Positions 13,961 to 23,409 of a stretch of DNA of 64,000 nucleotides are shown one piece after another; within the stretch, counting starts at the first letter, position 1, and every line of letters begins with the position of its first letter. The notes under the pieces were generated by a model. It did no database searches. It was not told where the DNA came from and saw nothing but the letters and a program-made list of their open reading frames with translations. The translations under genes and the position numbers were made by a program. The DNA comes from Methylotenera_A sp049687015 (lineage in GTDB: Bacteria > Pseudomonadota > Gammaproteobacteria > Burkholderiales > Methylophilaceae), in NCBI GenBank assembly GCA_049687015.1, contig JBAVIP010000004.1, forward strand, positions 1-64,000. The letters are read 5' to 3'.

Positions 13961-16459
13961 TTAAAAGCCTGATGGATTCAATATGCGAGCTGCAGAATCG
14001 GTGTTGTTGAGGTCATCGTTATTGGGGGCTGGATTCTGTTTAATAGGTCGTTGTTCTACATTGTTTTGTGGCGATTCAGATCTGCGCGGCACTTGCGGCT
14101 GTAGTGGGTTATCAAGAATACTATCAGGGAACACACTATCAGGGAAATCCGATTCGCTCGGGTCATTCATTGGAGGCAATGTGTATTCTACTGTTGGCGG
14201 AGGATTTTCATGATAAAAGTATTCATACATGCCTTCTTCATCTTCATTGATAAGCGTTCCAGTGAGTGGATCAATTTTGACCTGCATTACACCATCAGGC
14301 ACAGGGTAAGGCACGTCTGGGGTCCCTTTCAGTGCGGTTGCCATATAGCGTATCCAAATCGGCAAGGCCGCCTTGCCACCGGTTTCATCTTTACCAAGTG
14401 AGCGTGGTTGATCAAAACCTATCCACGTGATGGCTACCTGCTTGGGGTTAAACCCAGCAAACCATGCATCAATCTGGTTATTTGTCGTACCAGTTTTGCC
14501 AGCTAAGTCTTGTCGGCCGAGCGCTTTGGCTTTAGTAGCGGTTCCGCGCTGCACCACGTCGCGCATCATTGAGGTCATCAAAAAGGCGTTACGGCCATCA
14601 ATTACTCTGGGGGCGCCCTGGCGCGCGCGCGGGTAACGCATTTCTTCAATGATTTTGCCGTTGCTATTGGTAATTTTGCTAATAAGATGTGGTGTGACGC
14701 GGTAACCGCCATTGGCGAATACCGCATAGGCACCAGCCATTCCCCATGGTGTAACCGCTCCAGCGCCCAGTGCCATCGTCAGATAGGCTGGATGATCTTT
14801 GCGCGAAAAACCAAATTTGGTGACGTAATCTTGTGCATAGCGCGCGCCAATTTTTTGTAATACACGAATCGACACCATGTTTTTTGATTTTGTCAACGCA
14901 GTGCGCAGGCGAATTGGCCCGTCGTAATGACCATCAAAGTTTTTTGGTGTCCAATCCTCATTGCTCCCTACTTCACCAGCACTAATCGATAACGGTTCGT
15001 CTTCTACAATGGTGGCGGGTGTAAAGCCTTTTTCTAACGCCGCGGAATATACAAAAGGCTTGAAGCTGGAGCCGGGTTGGCGCCAAGCTTGTGTCACGTG
15101 ATTAAATTTATTTTTAGTATAGTCAAAGCCGCCTACTAACGCGGTAACAGCCCCATTTTCCGGATCAAGTGCAATAAGTGCGGATTCAACTTGTGGCAGC
15201 TGTACGATGTGCCATTCATTTTGACTTTTGATCACACGCACAACTGAACCTGGCTTAATTTTATGGTTTTTAGGATCTTTATCGGCCAGATTTTTTTGTA
15301 ACAAACTTAAGCCTGCGCCGTCAATTTCAAGGCTATCACCTTTTTTAGTGAACACTTTCACCAGTTTGGGGGAAACCTCGGTCACAATAGCGGGTACAAA
15401 TCCGTTGTATTCTTCTATATCTTCTAAGGCGATTTGCAAACCTTCAGCAACATTAGCGGATTTGAGTTGGCTTAAATCAATATTTTTCTCTGGCTTTTGG
15501 TAGCCTTGACGGCGCTGGTATTCTAAAATGCCCTGTAGAACCGCGTTGTTAGCAGCTTCCTGATTGGCTTTTTTAATAGTGGTATATACCTTCAAGCCGC
15601 TACTGTAAATAGCGTCCTGATAACGCGCATAAAGCATTTGGCGCACAATTTCAGCCACATAATCTGCGGCAAAATCACGCGATTGCTTAGAAGCTTTGAA
15701 TTTTAATTCCTGTTGCATGGCTTCGTTAAATTTGGCTTCATCAATAAAGCCGTAACGGAACATATCGCGTAACACCTCGTGCTGTCTATCCATGGCCCGT
15801 TTAAGATTGACGTAGGGATTGTAGCCAGAAGGAGCTTTTGGCAAGCCTGCGAGCAGCGCTGATTCAGCCAGTGTCAGCTTGCCTATAGGTTTGCCGTAAT
15901 AGACTTGCGAAGCTGCTGCAAAGCCGTAAGCGCGTTGACCCAAGTATATCTGGTTCAAATAAAGCTCAAGAATTTGATTTTTGTCCAAGGCCTTTTCAAT
16001 TTTCATTGCCAGCAAAGCTTCTTTAATTTTGGTCACAATGGTGCGTTTCCCGCCGGGGACAGTGAAAAAGTTTTTGGCCACCTGCATGGTAATGGTACTG
16101 GCGCCCTCGTGACTTTTGCCCGTGAGATTGTTCTTGATGGCACGCACAACCCCTTTGGTATCGACGCCGCCATGCTGATAAAAACGACGGTCTTCAATCG
16201 CCAGGACAGCATCTTTTAAGTTTTTTGGAACATCTTGAATCTTCACAAACGCACGGCGCTCTTCGCCAAACTCGCTGATTAAATAGCCATCGGCCGAATA
16301 TACGCGTAGCGGAAGTTTGGGCTGGTAGTTAGTAAGCGCATCTAAAGAAGGCAGTGTCGGATAGATGAGTGTGATGGCTAACGCAGTGAGCGCAGACAAG
16401 GTGAGACCGCCTACAAGAACAAATAGTATGAGGAAGTGCCACCATTTTTTTGGAGTCAT
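13961..16459 (-). CDS. mrcA: Penicillin-binding protein 1A (bifunctional transglycosylase/transpeptidase)
   Basis: This 832-residue class A PBP polymerises and cross-links peptidoglycan at the outer face of the inner membrane. It has a single N-terminal membrane anchor (about 9-33). The GT51 domain carries the catalytic E89 in EDRRFYQHGG and the GASTITMQVAKNF motif. An OB-like linker (about 345-425) is followed by the transpeptidase domain with S463 in SSFK, SKN at 524-526 and KTGT at 654-657. The Pro/Asn-rich C-terminal tail is low complexity. It is divergent from pilM with a 255-bp intergenic region. This ponA-pilMNOPQ divergence is a standard arrangement in beta- and gammaproteobacteria, which supports the 1A rather than 1B assignment. 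Confidence 0.95.
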   Translation of the reverse strand: MTPKKWWHFLILFVLVGGLTLSALTALAITLIYPTLPSLDALTNYQPKLPLRVYSADGYLISEFGEERRAFVKIQDVPKNLKDAVLAIEDRRFYQHGGVDTKGVVRAIKNNLTGKSHEGASTITMQVAKNFFTVPGGKRTIVTKIKEALLAMKIEKALDKNQILELYLNQIYLGQRAYGFAAASQVYYGKPIGKLTLAESALLAGLPKAPSGYNPYVNLKRAMDRQHEVLRDMFRYGFIDEAKFNEAMQQELKFKASKQSRDFAADYVAEIVRQMLYARYQDAIYSSGLKVYTTIKKANQEAANNAVLQGILEYQRRQGYQKPEKNIDLSQLKSANVAEGLQIALEDIEEYNGFVPAIVTEVSPKLVKVFTKKGDSLEIDGAGLSLLQKNLADKDPKNHKIKPGSVVRVIKSQNEWHIVQLPQVESALIALDPENGAVTALVGGFDYTKNKFNHVTQAWRQPGSSFKPFVYSAALEKGFTPATIVEDEPLSISAGEVGSNEDWTPKNFDGHYDGPIRLRTALTKSKNMVSIRVLQKIGARYAQDYVTKFGFSRKDHPAYLTMALGAGAVTPWGMAGAYAVFANGGYRVTPHLISKITNSNGKIIEEMRYPRARQGAPRVIDGRNAFLMTSMMRDVVQRGTATKAKALGRQDLAGKTGTTNNQIDAWFAGFNPKQVAITWIGFDQPRSLGKDETGGKAALPIWIRYMATALKGTPDVPYPVPDGVMQVKIDPLTGTLINEDEEGMYEYFYHENPPPTVEYTLPPMNDPSESDFPDSVFPDSILDNPLQPQVPRRSESPQNNVEQRPIKQNPAPNNDDLNNTDSAARILNPSGF

Positions 16460-16628
16460 AAAAGAGCTTTAACGAATCGAATAATACTTAAGCGCATTAT
16501 TCTAACAGAATATAACTTTATGCCAATTAACCAAAATCAATAAGAAAATATTGCCTTGATGGACTGTATTAAAAATGGTACATCTGTTGTAAATGTGATG
16601 AGGGAATAAATTTAAAATAAAAATTTGC

Positions 16629-16657
16629 TTTACAGGCCGTAAAGTTGTTGCTAGGAT
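16629..16657 (+). promoter_or_regulatory. Candidate sigma-70 promoter for pilMNOPQ
   Basis: TTTACA (16629-16634, five of six to consensus) is separated by exactly 17 bases from TAGGAT (16652-16657, four of six). Transcription would start near 16664, about 50 bases before the TTG start of pilM. The prediction is by eye; the remaining PBP1A-pilM gap is AT-rich and holds nothing else I can assign. Confidence 0.4.
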
Positions 16658-16714
16658 TTAATGTAAATTATCACTATTGCGCATAACTAACGAATATTGA
16701 AAGAGAATTTTAAT

Positions 16715-17785
16715 TTGAAATTCGATTTTTTTAATGAAGGTACACCACCTCTGATAGGGGTTGATATCAGTACTTCGGCAGTCAAAATGGTAGAGCTCTC
16801 AGCTTCTGGCAAGGGTTCATATCGTCTTGAGGGCTACTCTATTGCTGCGATCCCTAAAGATGCCATTGTAGACGGCAACGTATCAGGCTTGGAGCAAGTG
16901 TCTGATGCGGTAAAGCTGGCCTGGAAATTACTAGGCTCACGTGAAAAACGTACCGCACTTGCCTTGCCCTCTGCAGCAGTAATTACCAAAAAAGTACTGA
17001 TGTCGGCTGGCTTGCGTGAGGAAGACATGGAGGCGCAAGTGGAAGCCGAGGCTAATCAATACATTCCCTTCCCGCTGGAGGAAGTGAACATCGATTTTCA
17101 AGTGATAGGCCCTGCCCCTAGCAATGCTGATGAGGTTGAAGTGCTGATCGCGGCGGCTCGTAAAGAAAAAATTGAAGACCGTGTAGCAGCGGCTGAAGAT
17201 GCAGGTCTTAAAGTGGCGGTGATGGATGTGGACACTTATGCAACCGAAGCAGCTTACAGCATTGTAGCGAATCAACTACCCAATGCTGGTAAAGGTCAAA
17301 CCGTAATGATTGTGGATATTGGCGCCGTGATGATGCACATTAATGTATTACATGACAACGCCTCGATTTACACTCGAGAGCAAGCGTTCGGTGGTTCACA
17401 GTTGACGCAAGAAATTCAACGCCGTTTCGGCTTATCTGTTGAAGAGGCTGAAATCGCAAAACGTAAAGGCGGGTTGCCTGAGAGCTATGAGAATGAAGTC
17501 TTACAGCCATTTATGCAGTCTTTATCGACCGAAGTGGCGCGTGCGCTACAGTTTTTTACCAGCTCCACCCAATATAACCGCGTAGATCATATTGTGTTAG
17601 CGGGTGGTTGTGCAGCGATTCCGGCAATAGACGTGATGGTACAAGACCGCACACAAGTAAATACCATTGTCGCGAATCCATTTCAGTCAATGTCTTTTGG
17701 TTCTAGAGTGAAACAGCAACAAGTTGCAATCGATGCGCCGGCATTGATGATTGCTTGTGGCCTTGCGATGCGCGGGGTGGATTAA
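16715..17785 (+). CDS. pilM: Type IV pilus assembly protein PilM
   Basis: PilM is a cytoplasmic actin-like ATPase-fold protein that binds the PilN N-terminus and links the pilus alignment complex to the motor. The 356-residue protein shows PPLIGVDISTSAVKMVEL (first phosphate loop), MIVDIGAVMMHINVL (second) and HIVLAGGCAAIP (adenosine region), with the inserted subdomain rich in EAEANQYIPFPLEEVN. The TTG at 16715 is chosen because AAGAGA lies at proper spacing and the protein then begins MKFDFFNEG, like homologues. The alternative TTG at 16697 adds six residues. It is first in the pilMNOPQ operon. Confidence 0.94.
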   Translation: MKFDFFNEGTPPLIGVDISTSAVKMVELSASGKGSYRLEGYSIAAIPKDAIVDGNVSGLEQVSDAVKLAWKLLGSREKRTALALPSAAVITKKVLMSAGLREEDMEAQVEAEANQYIPFPLEEVNIDFQVIGPAPSNADEVEVLIAAARKEKIEDRVAAAEDAGLKVAVMDVDTYATEAAYSIVANQLPNAGKGQTVMIVDIGAVMMHINVLHDNASIYTREQAFGGSQLTQEIQRRFGLSVEEAEIAKRKGGLPESYENEVLQPFMQSLSTEVARALQFFTSSTQYNRVDHIVLAGGCAAIPAIDVMVQDRTQVNTIVANPFQSMSFGSRVKQQQVAIDAPALMIACGLAMRGVD

Positions 17786-17786
17786 C

Positions 17787-18371
17787 ATGATGCGTATTAA
17801 TTTACTACCACATCGCCAAATAAAACGTGCAGAGCGTCAACGTGAGTTTGGCTTGATGGCTTTGATGGCAGCAGGTGCAGCCTGTGCAGTTGTGTTTATG
17901 GGTTGGCAATTCCTTGGTGCACAAAAAGATTCGCAGCTTGAAAGAAATGGTCGCTTAGAAAAAGCTATCGCAAGCCTGGATAAAGAAATTGCGGACATTA
18001 AGGATTTAAAAGATCAAATCAGTAATGTGCTGGAACGTAAGCAAATTGTTGAAAACTTGCAAACAAATCGTAGTCAATCCGTGGTGATTTTGGATGAGTT
18101 GACACGTCAATTGCCTGAGGGTTTGTATCTTAAAAGCATTAAACAGCAAGGTAATTTAATTACACTGGAAGGTGTTGCCGATACCAATGCACGTGTAGCA
18201 ACACTAGTAAGAAACTTGAGTGTTTCGAACTGGATGGAATCGCCTAACCTGGTTGAAATTAAATCATTTACGCTAAATGGCATTAAGCAAAATGAATTTA
18301 CGTTAAATGTAAGCTTGAAAGTACAAAAGGCAGAGGAAGCACCCAATAAGAATAAGATGGGAGCTAAATAA
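17787..18371 (+). CDS. pilN: Type IV pilus assembly protein PilN
   Basis: PilN is an inner-membrane protein that joins PilM in the cytoplasm to PilO in the periplasm. The 194-residue protein carries the conserved PilM-binding N-terminus MMRINLLPHRQIKR and a membrane helix at about 26-45. A periplasmic coiled coil and a ferredoxin-like fold end with FTLNVSLKVQKAEE. The reading frame starts further upstream, but the start one base after the pilM stop restores the INLLPHR motif. The gene ends on TAATG, overlapping pilO by one base. Confidence 0.94.
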   Translation: MMRINLLPHRQIKRAERQREFGLMALMAAGAACAVVFMGWQFLGAQKDSQLERNGRLEKAIASLDKEIADIKDLKDQISNVLERKQIVENLQTNRSQSVVILDELTRQLPEGLYLKSIKQQGNLITLEGVADTNARVATLVRNLSVSNWMESPNLVEIKSFTLNGIKQNEFTLNVSLKVQKAEEAPNKNKMGAK

Positions 18372-19006
18372 TGAAACTAGATGATTTTAATAATATAGAT
18401 TTTAAAAATGCAGGTAGTCTGCCGATGCCTGTTAAGCTGGTATTGCTGGGTATTCTGTTTATAATTCTAGTGGGTCTTGGTTATTGGTTTTTGTGGAGAC
18501 CGGAGCTGGAAGAATTTGATCAGGCAAAAGCTAAAGAGCAAGAGTTGAGGCAAGTGTTTTTAACCAAAAAAGCGCAAGCGGTCAAAATTGATGCGTATAA
18601 GCAGCAAATGATTGATATTGAAAAAACTTTCGGGGCATTGTTAAAACAATTGCCAGATAAATCGCAGATGGATGGTTTGTTAACTGACATCAACCAAGCA
18701 GGTTTGGGCCGTGGCCTAGAGTTTGAGTTATTTAAGCCAGGCCAGGAAGTGGCTACGGATTTTTATGCCGAGATGCCAATTCAAATTAAAATTAAAGGCA
18801 ATTACCATGATATTGGGGCGTTTGCGACCGATATTTCCAAGCTATCAAGAATTGTTACCTTAAACGATTTATCAATCGCACCTATGAACAAAGATGCCAA
18901 AGATAGCGCACTGACAATGGAAGCGGTAGCAAAAACATATCGTTATTTGGATTCTTCTGAAGTTGCAGCTAAAAGAGCGGCTCAAATGAAGGATAAGAAA
19001 AAATGA
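18371..19006 (+). CDS. pilO: Type IV pilus assembly protein PilO
   Basis: PilO forms a heterodimer with PilN and organises the periplasmic part of the pilus machine. The 211-residue protein has a short cytoplasmic head with the typical FKNAGSLPMPVKL, a membrane helix at about 22-43 (LVLLGILFIILVGLGYWFLW) and a coiled coil. A C-terminal fold contains GLEFELFKPG and IKIKGNYHDIGAFATDISKLSRIV, which are highly typical. Start and end overlap its neighbours by one and four bases. Confidence 0.95.
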   Translation: MKLDDFNNIDFKNAGSLPMPVKLVLLGILFIILVGLGYWFLWRPELEEFDQAKAKEQELRQVFLTKKAQAVKIDAYKQQMIDIEKTFGALLKQLPDKSQMDGLLTDINQAGLGRGLEFELFKPGQEVATDFYAEMPIQIKIKGNYHDIGAFATDISKLSRIVTLNDLSIAPMNKDAKDSALTMEAVAKTYRYLDSSEVAAKRAAQMKDKKK

Positions 19007-19542
19007 TACCTACAAATTTCATAACGAAGTCTAGTCCCTCGCTAAAACTTGTAATTATTGCTGTTTTCGGTAGCTTGCTTGTAGCTTGTAGCGGTGACAA
19101 AGGCGATGATCTTGATAAATTTATGGCCACCGCTGCCAATGATATGGGTAAGGGCGTAGAGCCCTTGCCAGAGGTGCTGCCTTATTCGCCTCTGCAATAT
19201 AACGCCGACGGTATTTTGACAGATCCATTTAAGGCACGCAAAGCTACTAGTAAATCTGGCGCTCTACAACCTAATACTAATCGCCCTAAAGAAGCACTTG
19301 AAGCTTACCCGCTAGAAAGCTTGAAATATGTGGGTTCTATGAGCAAAAGTAAATTGACCTATGCTTTAATAAAAACACCAGACAACACAATACAACAGAT
19401 AAAAGTGGGCAATTATATCGGCCCAAATTATGGTTTGGTAACACAAATTAACGAGAGTGATATCGCAATTAAAGAAATTATCCAGGATGACCTGACGGGC
19501 GATTGGGTAGAACGCACCGCCAGTATTAATCTGCAAGAATAG
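19003..19542 (+). CDS. pilP: Type IV pilus lipoprotein PilP
   Basis: PilP is a lipoprotein that bridges PilNO to the secretin PilQ. The 179-residue precursor has a signal peptide with lipobox LVAC (C29). A largely unstructured linker follows, then a compact beta domain: LESLKYVGSMSKSKLTYALI, VKVGNYIGPNYGLV and TQINESDIAIKEIIQD. The order is typical of the family. It overlaps pilO by ATGA. The gap to pilQ is nine bases. Confidence 0.94.
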   Translation: MIPTNFITKSSPSLKLVIIAVFGSLLVACSGDKGDDLDKFMATAANDMGKGVEPLPEVLPYSPLQYNADGILTDPFKARKATSKSGALQPNTNRPKEALEAYPLESLKYVGSMSKSKLTYALIKTPDNTIQQIKVGNYIGPNYGLVTQINESDIAIKEIIQDDLTGDWVERTASINLQE

Positions 19543-19551
19543 ACGATTGGA

Positions 19552-21690
19552 ATGAACATGGTTAAAATGATGACAAAACTATTTGCACTTATGCTATTGA
19601 TGAGCACGGGCTTGTTTGGCAACGCGCTGGCGGCAGGTGAGGAAAATCAATATAGCAATAAAATCGAGAGTATTGATTTTTCTGCGCTCTCGGGCGGACG
19701 CGTCAGCATTCGCATTCAAATGCAAGAGGCGCTTGCCAACCCACCAGCTGGCTTTACGCTTAATAATCCTGCCCGTATTGCGCTAGATTTTCCTAAAACC
19801 GCAAATGGCTTGGCAAAAAGTAACATTCCAAGTGAGCAGGGCGCACTTAAAAGTGTTTCATTGGCGCAAGCAAAAGATCGCACACGCATGGTGTTGAATT
19901 TATCTAGAAGCGTGGGCTATAACACGGTTTTAAATGGAAAGGACGTCATCATTACCCTACAAGGCAATGAGGCCGCCGCAAACGCACCGACCGAAACGCG
20001 ATTTGCTGAAGCACGAGCCACTGCCAATAATCAAGGCCATGCGATTACTAACGTTGATTTTGCCCGAGGCAAAAATGGCGAAGGCCGCATTATGGTTGAT
20101 TTATCAGACCCAAATACAGGCATTAATATTAAACAAAAAGGCAAACTCATCATTGTTGATTTTGTAAATACAGATGTACCAGCAGAATTGCAACGTCGCC
20201 TGAATGTCATCAATTTTAATACGCCTGTTTTATATGTTGATACTATGAAGCAAGGCAAAAATGGTCGCATGGTAATTGAGCCTAAGGGCGAGTGGGAACA
20301 ATCTGCTTACCAAGCCGACAAAAAATTCATCATAGATGTCCGCCAAGTAATTGAGGATCCTAACAAGCTTGTTAAAGGTTCAAAACCAGGTTACGCGGGT
20401 GAAAAACTATCACTCAATTTTCAGAACATTGAAGTGCGTTCTGTATTGCAAGTGATTGCAGACTTTACCGGTTTAAATATTATTACCAGCGACACTGTGA
20501 CGGGAAACCTGACTTTAAGACTGAAAGATGTGCCATGGGATCAAGCCATGGACATCATCATGCAGAATAAGGGCCTTACCATGCGCAAAACAGGCAATGT
20601 GATTATGGTTGCTCCGGCTGAAGAAGTGGCGGCTAAAGAAAAAGCCCAATTAGAAGCTGTAAATGCAATAGAGGACCTGGAGCCGCTGAGAACGGAAGTC
20701 TTCGTACTTAAATACCAAAAGGCAGAAGCGTTTAAAAATATCCTCACCGGCTCAAACTCTGGTGGCAGCTCTGGTGGACAGAACAAGAGCATCTTGTCCA
20801 AACGCGGCAGTGCTGTGTGGGATCCCCGTACCAATACTTTATTTATTCAAGATACTGCAAAAAAACTTGAAGAAATTCAATCTATTATCAATAAAACAGA
20901 CGTTGCTGTAAAACAGGTGATGATTGAATCACGCTTAGTACTTGCAGATGAGAAATTTGGCAAGAGTTTAGGTGCCAGGTTTGGTGTGCAACACAGCGCT
21001 ACACCAGGCAGCAACGCCGTAAGTATAGGCGGTAATTTAAACAATACAGGCGCTGCAACAGGTTCTACTACTATTGCTTCAGCAGTGGGCAATACGGGCG
21101 GTCTAAACTCTAATTTACCTGTCGCCAATGCCTTTGGTAGCGTTGCGTTTAGCTTGTTTAGACTACCTGCCGGTCTATTGTTGAATCTGGAGTTGACCGC
21201 ACTTGAAAGTGACAAACGCGGCAAGATTGTATCCAGTCCGCGTGTTACCACTGCGAATCAGCAAAAAGCAAAAATTGCACAGGGCACGGAGATTCCATAT
21301 CTGCAAGCCTCAAGCAGTGGCGCGACTAACGTGGCGTTTAAAGAGGCGGTTTTAAGTTTAGAGGTAACGCCGCAAATCACGCCTGATGACAAAATTATTA
21401 TGGACTTAGAAGTGAAGAAAGAAAAAGTGGGTCAGGTGTTCTTTGGCGTGCCATCAATCGACACCCAGCGTGTCAACACGCAGGTATTGGTAGCCAATGG
21501 AGAAACGGCCGTGCTTGGTGGTATTTATGAGCAAACCGAACGCAACGATGTAGACAAAGTGCCTTTCTTCGGCGACTTGCCTATTATCGGTAATGTGTTT
21601 AAACGCAGAACTAAACAAGACGATAAAACCGAGTTGCTGATTTTTATCACGCCAAAAATTATGGATGAAAGTCTAGGTCTAAGGAACTAA
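19552..21690 (+). CDS. pilQ: Type IV pilus secretin PilQ
   Basis: PilQ forms the outer-membrane pore through which the pilus exits. The 712-residue precursor has a signal peptide ending in NALA, then two AMIN domains that bind peptidoglycan (about 35-140 and 155-265). The N0 domain (FQNIEVRSVLQVIADFTGLN) is followed by NolW and the C-terminal secretin barrel with the signature TELLIFITPKIMDE. The barrel is preceded by a Gly/Ser/Asn-rich insert at about 483-530. Two close ATGs (19552, 19558) are possible. It ends the pil operon, followed by a strong terminator. Confidence 0.96.
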   Translation: MNMVKMMTKLFALMLLMSTGLFGNALAAGEENQYSNKIESIDFSALSGGRVSIRIQMQEALANPPAGFTLNNPARIALDFPKTANGLAKSNIPSEQGALKSVSLAQAKDRTRMVLNLSRSVGYNTVLNGKDVIITLQGNEAAANAPTETRFAEARATANNQGHAITNVDFARGKNGEGRIMVDLSDPNTGINIKQKGKLIIVDFVNTDVPAELQRRLNVINFNTPVLYVDTMKQGKNGRMVIEPKGEWEQSAYQADKKFIIDVRQVIEDPNKLVKGSKPGYAGEKLSLNFQNIEVRSVLQVIADFTGLNIITSDTVTGNLTLRLKDVPWDQAMDIIMQNKGLTMRKTGNVIMVAPAEEVAAKEKAQLEAVNAIEDLEPLRTEVFVLKYQKAEAFKNILTGSNSGGSSGGQNKSILSKRGSAVWDPRTNTLFIQDTAKKLEEIQSIINKTDVAVKQVMIESRLVLADEKFGKSLGARFGVQHSATPGSNAVSIGGNLNNTGAATGSTTIASAVGNTGGLNSNLPVANAFGSVAFSLFRLPAGLLLNLELTALESDKRGKIVSSPRVTTANQQKAKIAQGTEIPYLQASSSGATNVAFKEAVLSLEVTPQITPDDKIIMDLEVKKEKVGQVFFGVPSIDTQRVNTQVLVANGETAVLGGIYEQTERNDVDKVPFFGDLPIIGNVFKRRTKQDDKTELLIFITPKIMDESLGLRN

Positions 21691-21728
21691 AAATTAGCTG
21701 AAACTGACAGAACGCTCGCTTTGCCTTA

Positions 21729-21761
21729 AAATGCCTATCATTAGTATGATAGGCATTTTTT
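21729..21761 (+). terminator. Rho-independent terminator after pilQ
   Basis: A perfect 13-bp stem, AAATGCCTATCAT (21729-21741) with ATGATAGGCATTT (21746-21758), has a four-base loop and is followed by T residues. It lies between pilQ and the GTG start of aroK and probably separates the pil and aro transcripts, although the aroK start lies only seven bases after the stem. Confidence 0.85.
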
Positions 21762-21764
21762 ATT

Positions 21765-22307
21765 GTGGCCCAAAATATTGTGAAAGACCATAACGGAAAC
21801 ATTTTTTTTATAGGCCTGATGGGGGCTGGCAAAACCACCATTGGTAAATTGCTGGCCAAACATTTGGGTAAAGATTTTTATGATACCGATCATGAAATCG
21901 AAAAACGCACCGGCGTTAAAATACCTATTATTTTCGAGCTTGAAGGCGAGGCTGGCTTTCGTAAGCGAGAAACTGCTGTCATTCAGGATCTGGCCAAGCT
22001 AAATAATATTGTGATGGCCACAGGCGGTGGCGCTGTGATTGCAGAAGAAAATCGACAGTTGTTACAGGCTAAAGGCACGGTGATTTACCTGCGCGCCAAT
22101 GTGAATGAGCTTTGGCACAGAACACGTAATGACAAGCATCGGCCTTTACTGCAAAACGTGGATATTCGCGCTAAACTAGAGCAACTTTATGCAGAGCGTA
22201 ACCCCTTGTATACGCAAACAGCTACATTCATCTTCGATACTGGCAATCAGCCTGTAGCGAATATACTCAATCAAATAGAAAAATCGTTAACAGAACGAAC
22301 CATATAA
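21765..22307 (+). CDS. aroK: Shikimate kinase
   Basis: AroK phosphorylates shikimate with ATP, the fifth step of the shikimate pathway. The 180-residue protein has the Walker A loop GLMGAGKTT (residues 17-25), the shikimate-binding DTDHEIEKRTG, GFRKRE and the MATGGGA loop, then the lid region NDKHRPLLQ. The start is probably GTG at 21765, immediately after the terminator hairpin; a second GTG at 21780 would shorten it by five residues. No strong ribosome binding site distinguishes them. aroK followed by aroB after five bases is the usual proteobacterial order downstream of pilQ. Confidence 0.94.
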   Translation: MAQNIVKDHNGNIFFIGLMGAGKTTIGKLLAKHLGKDFYDTDHEIEKRTGVKIPIIFELEGEAGFRKRETAVIQDLAKLNNIVMATGGGAVIAEENRQLLQAKGTVIYLRANVNELWHRTRNDKHRPLLQNVDIRAKLEQLYAERNPLYTQTATFIFDTGNQPVANILNQIEKSLTERTI

Positions 22308-22312
22308 AATTT

Positions 22313-23395
22313 ATGATGCAGACCTTACAAGTAGCGCTTGGCGATCGTGCGTACCCCATCCACATTGGCAGCGGTTTGATTCAAAAAGCCGATTTAATTC
22401 TGCCACACCTAAAGCGCAAACAGGTGGCGATTGTTACCAACACTACAGTTGCGCCACTATATCTTGAAAAACTTGCCAAGCCCTTGCGTGATGCGGGTGT
22501 CAGTGTGATTGAAATTATTCTGTCTGATGGCGAGGCATATAAAAATAGCGAAACCCTTAAATTAATTTACGATGCCTTATTGCAAAACCGTTGCGAGCGC
22601 AGCACAACGCTGATCGCGCTTGGCGGAGGCGTGATTGGTGATTTAACCGGCTATGCGGCCGCAACTTACCTACGTGGTGTGCCATTTATCCAGATTCCCA
22701 CCACGTTGCTGTCGCAGGTCGATTCAAGCGTAGGCGGTAAAACAGGCATTAACCATCCTCTGGGCAAAAACATGATAGGCGCGTTTTACCAACCTAAACT
22801 GGTGCTAGCCGATATAGACGTGTTGCAGACCTTGCCGCAGCGCGAGCTTTCAGCTGGCGTGGCCGAAGTCATCAAGTACGGCCTCATTCGCGATGCCGAC
22901 TTTTTTGATTGGCTGGAAGTCAATATAGACAAGCTCATGGCGCTGGATGAAGCCGTGACAACCTCTGCTATTTACCGCTCTTGCCAAAATAAAGCGGAGG
23001 TAGTCGCTGCGGATGAACATGAAACTGGCGAGCGCGCTCTGCTTAACTTGGGTCACACATTTGGCCATGCCATTGAAAACGCCATGGGCTATGGCGTGTG
23101 GCTGCATGGCGAGGCGGTGGCTGCAGGCACCATGTTGGCAGCAGATTTATCGCAACGTATGGGCTGGCTTACAGCCGAGCAAATTAAGCGTATGCACATG
23201 ATATTCACGGCTGCCAAGCTGCCGATACAAGCGCCAAAATTGGGTGCTGAAAAATACCTTGATTTGATGGGCTTAGATAAGAAAGTGGTAGATGGAAAAA
23301 TCAGGCTGGTATTACAGCAAGGCATCGGCAAAGCGGTGATTACCAGTGATTATGATGCCGGCAAGCTCAAACAAACATTAGAGGCCATAGTTTAG
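22313..23395 (+). CDS. aroB: 3-dehydroquinate synthase
   Basis: AroB uses NAD and a divalent metal to cyclise DAHP to 3-dehydroquinate, the second step of the shikimate pathway. The 360-residue enzyme shows DGEAYKNSETL, the dinucleotide-binding ALGGGVIGDLTGYAAATY, the VDSSVGGKTGINH active-site stretch and the metal ligands in HETGERALLNLGHTFGHAIE plus LHGEAVAAG. Two ATGs lie in tandem at 22313 and 22316. It sits between aroK and dgt in a compact run of same-strand genes. Confidence 0.97.
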   Translation: MMQTLQVALGDRAYPIHIGSGLIQKADLILPHLKRKQVAIVTNTTVAPLYLEKLAKPLRDAGVSVIEIILSDGEAYKNSETLKLIYDALLQNRCERSTTLIALGGGVIGDLTGYAAATYLRGVPFIQIPTTLLSQVDSSVGGKTGINHPLGKNMIGAFYQPKLVLADIDVLQTLPQRELSAGVAEVIKYGLIRDADFFDWLEVNIDKLMALDEAVTTSAIYRSCQNKAEVVAADEHETGERALLNLGHTFGHAIENAMGYGVWLHGEAVAAGTMLAADLSQRMGWLTAEQIKRMHMIFTAAKLPIQAPKLGAEKYLDLMGLDKKVVDGKIRLVLQQGIGKAVITSDYDAGKLKQTLEAIV

Positions 23396-23409
23396 CGAGG
23401 GTTTAGCCA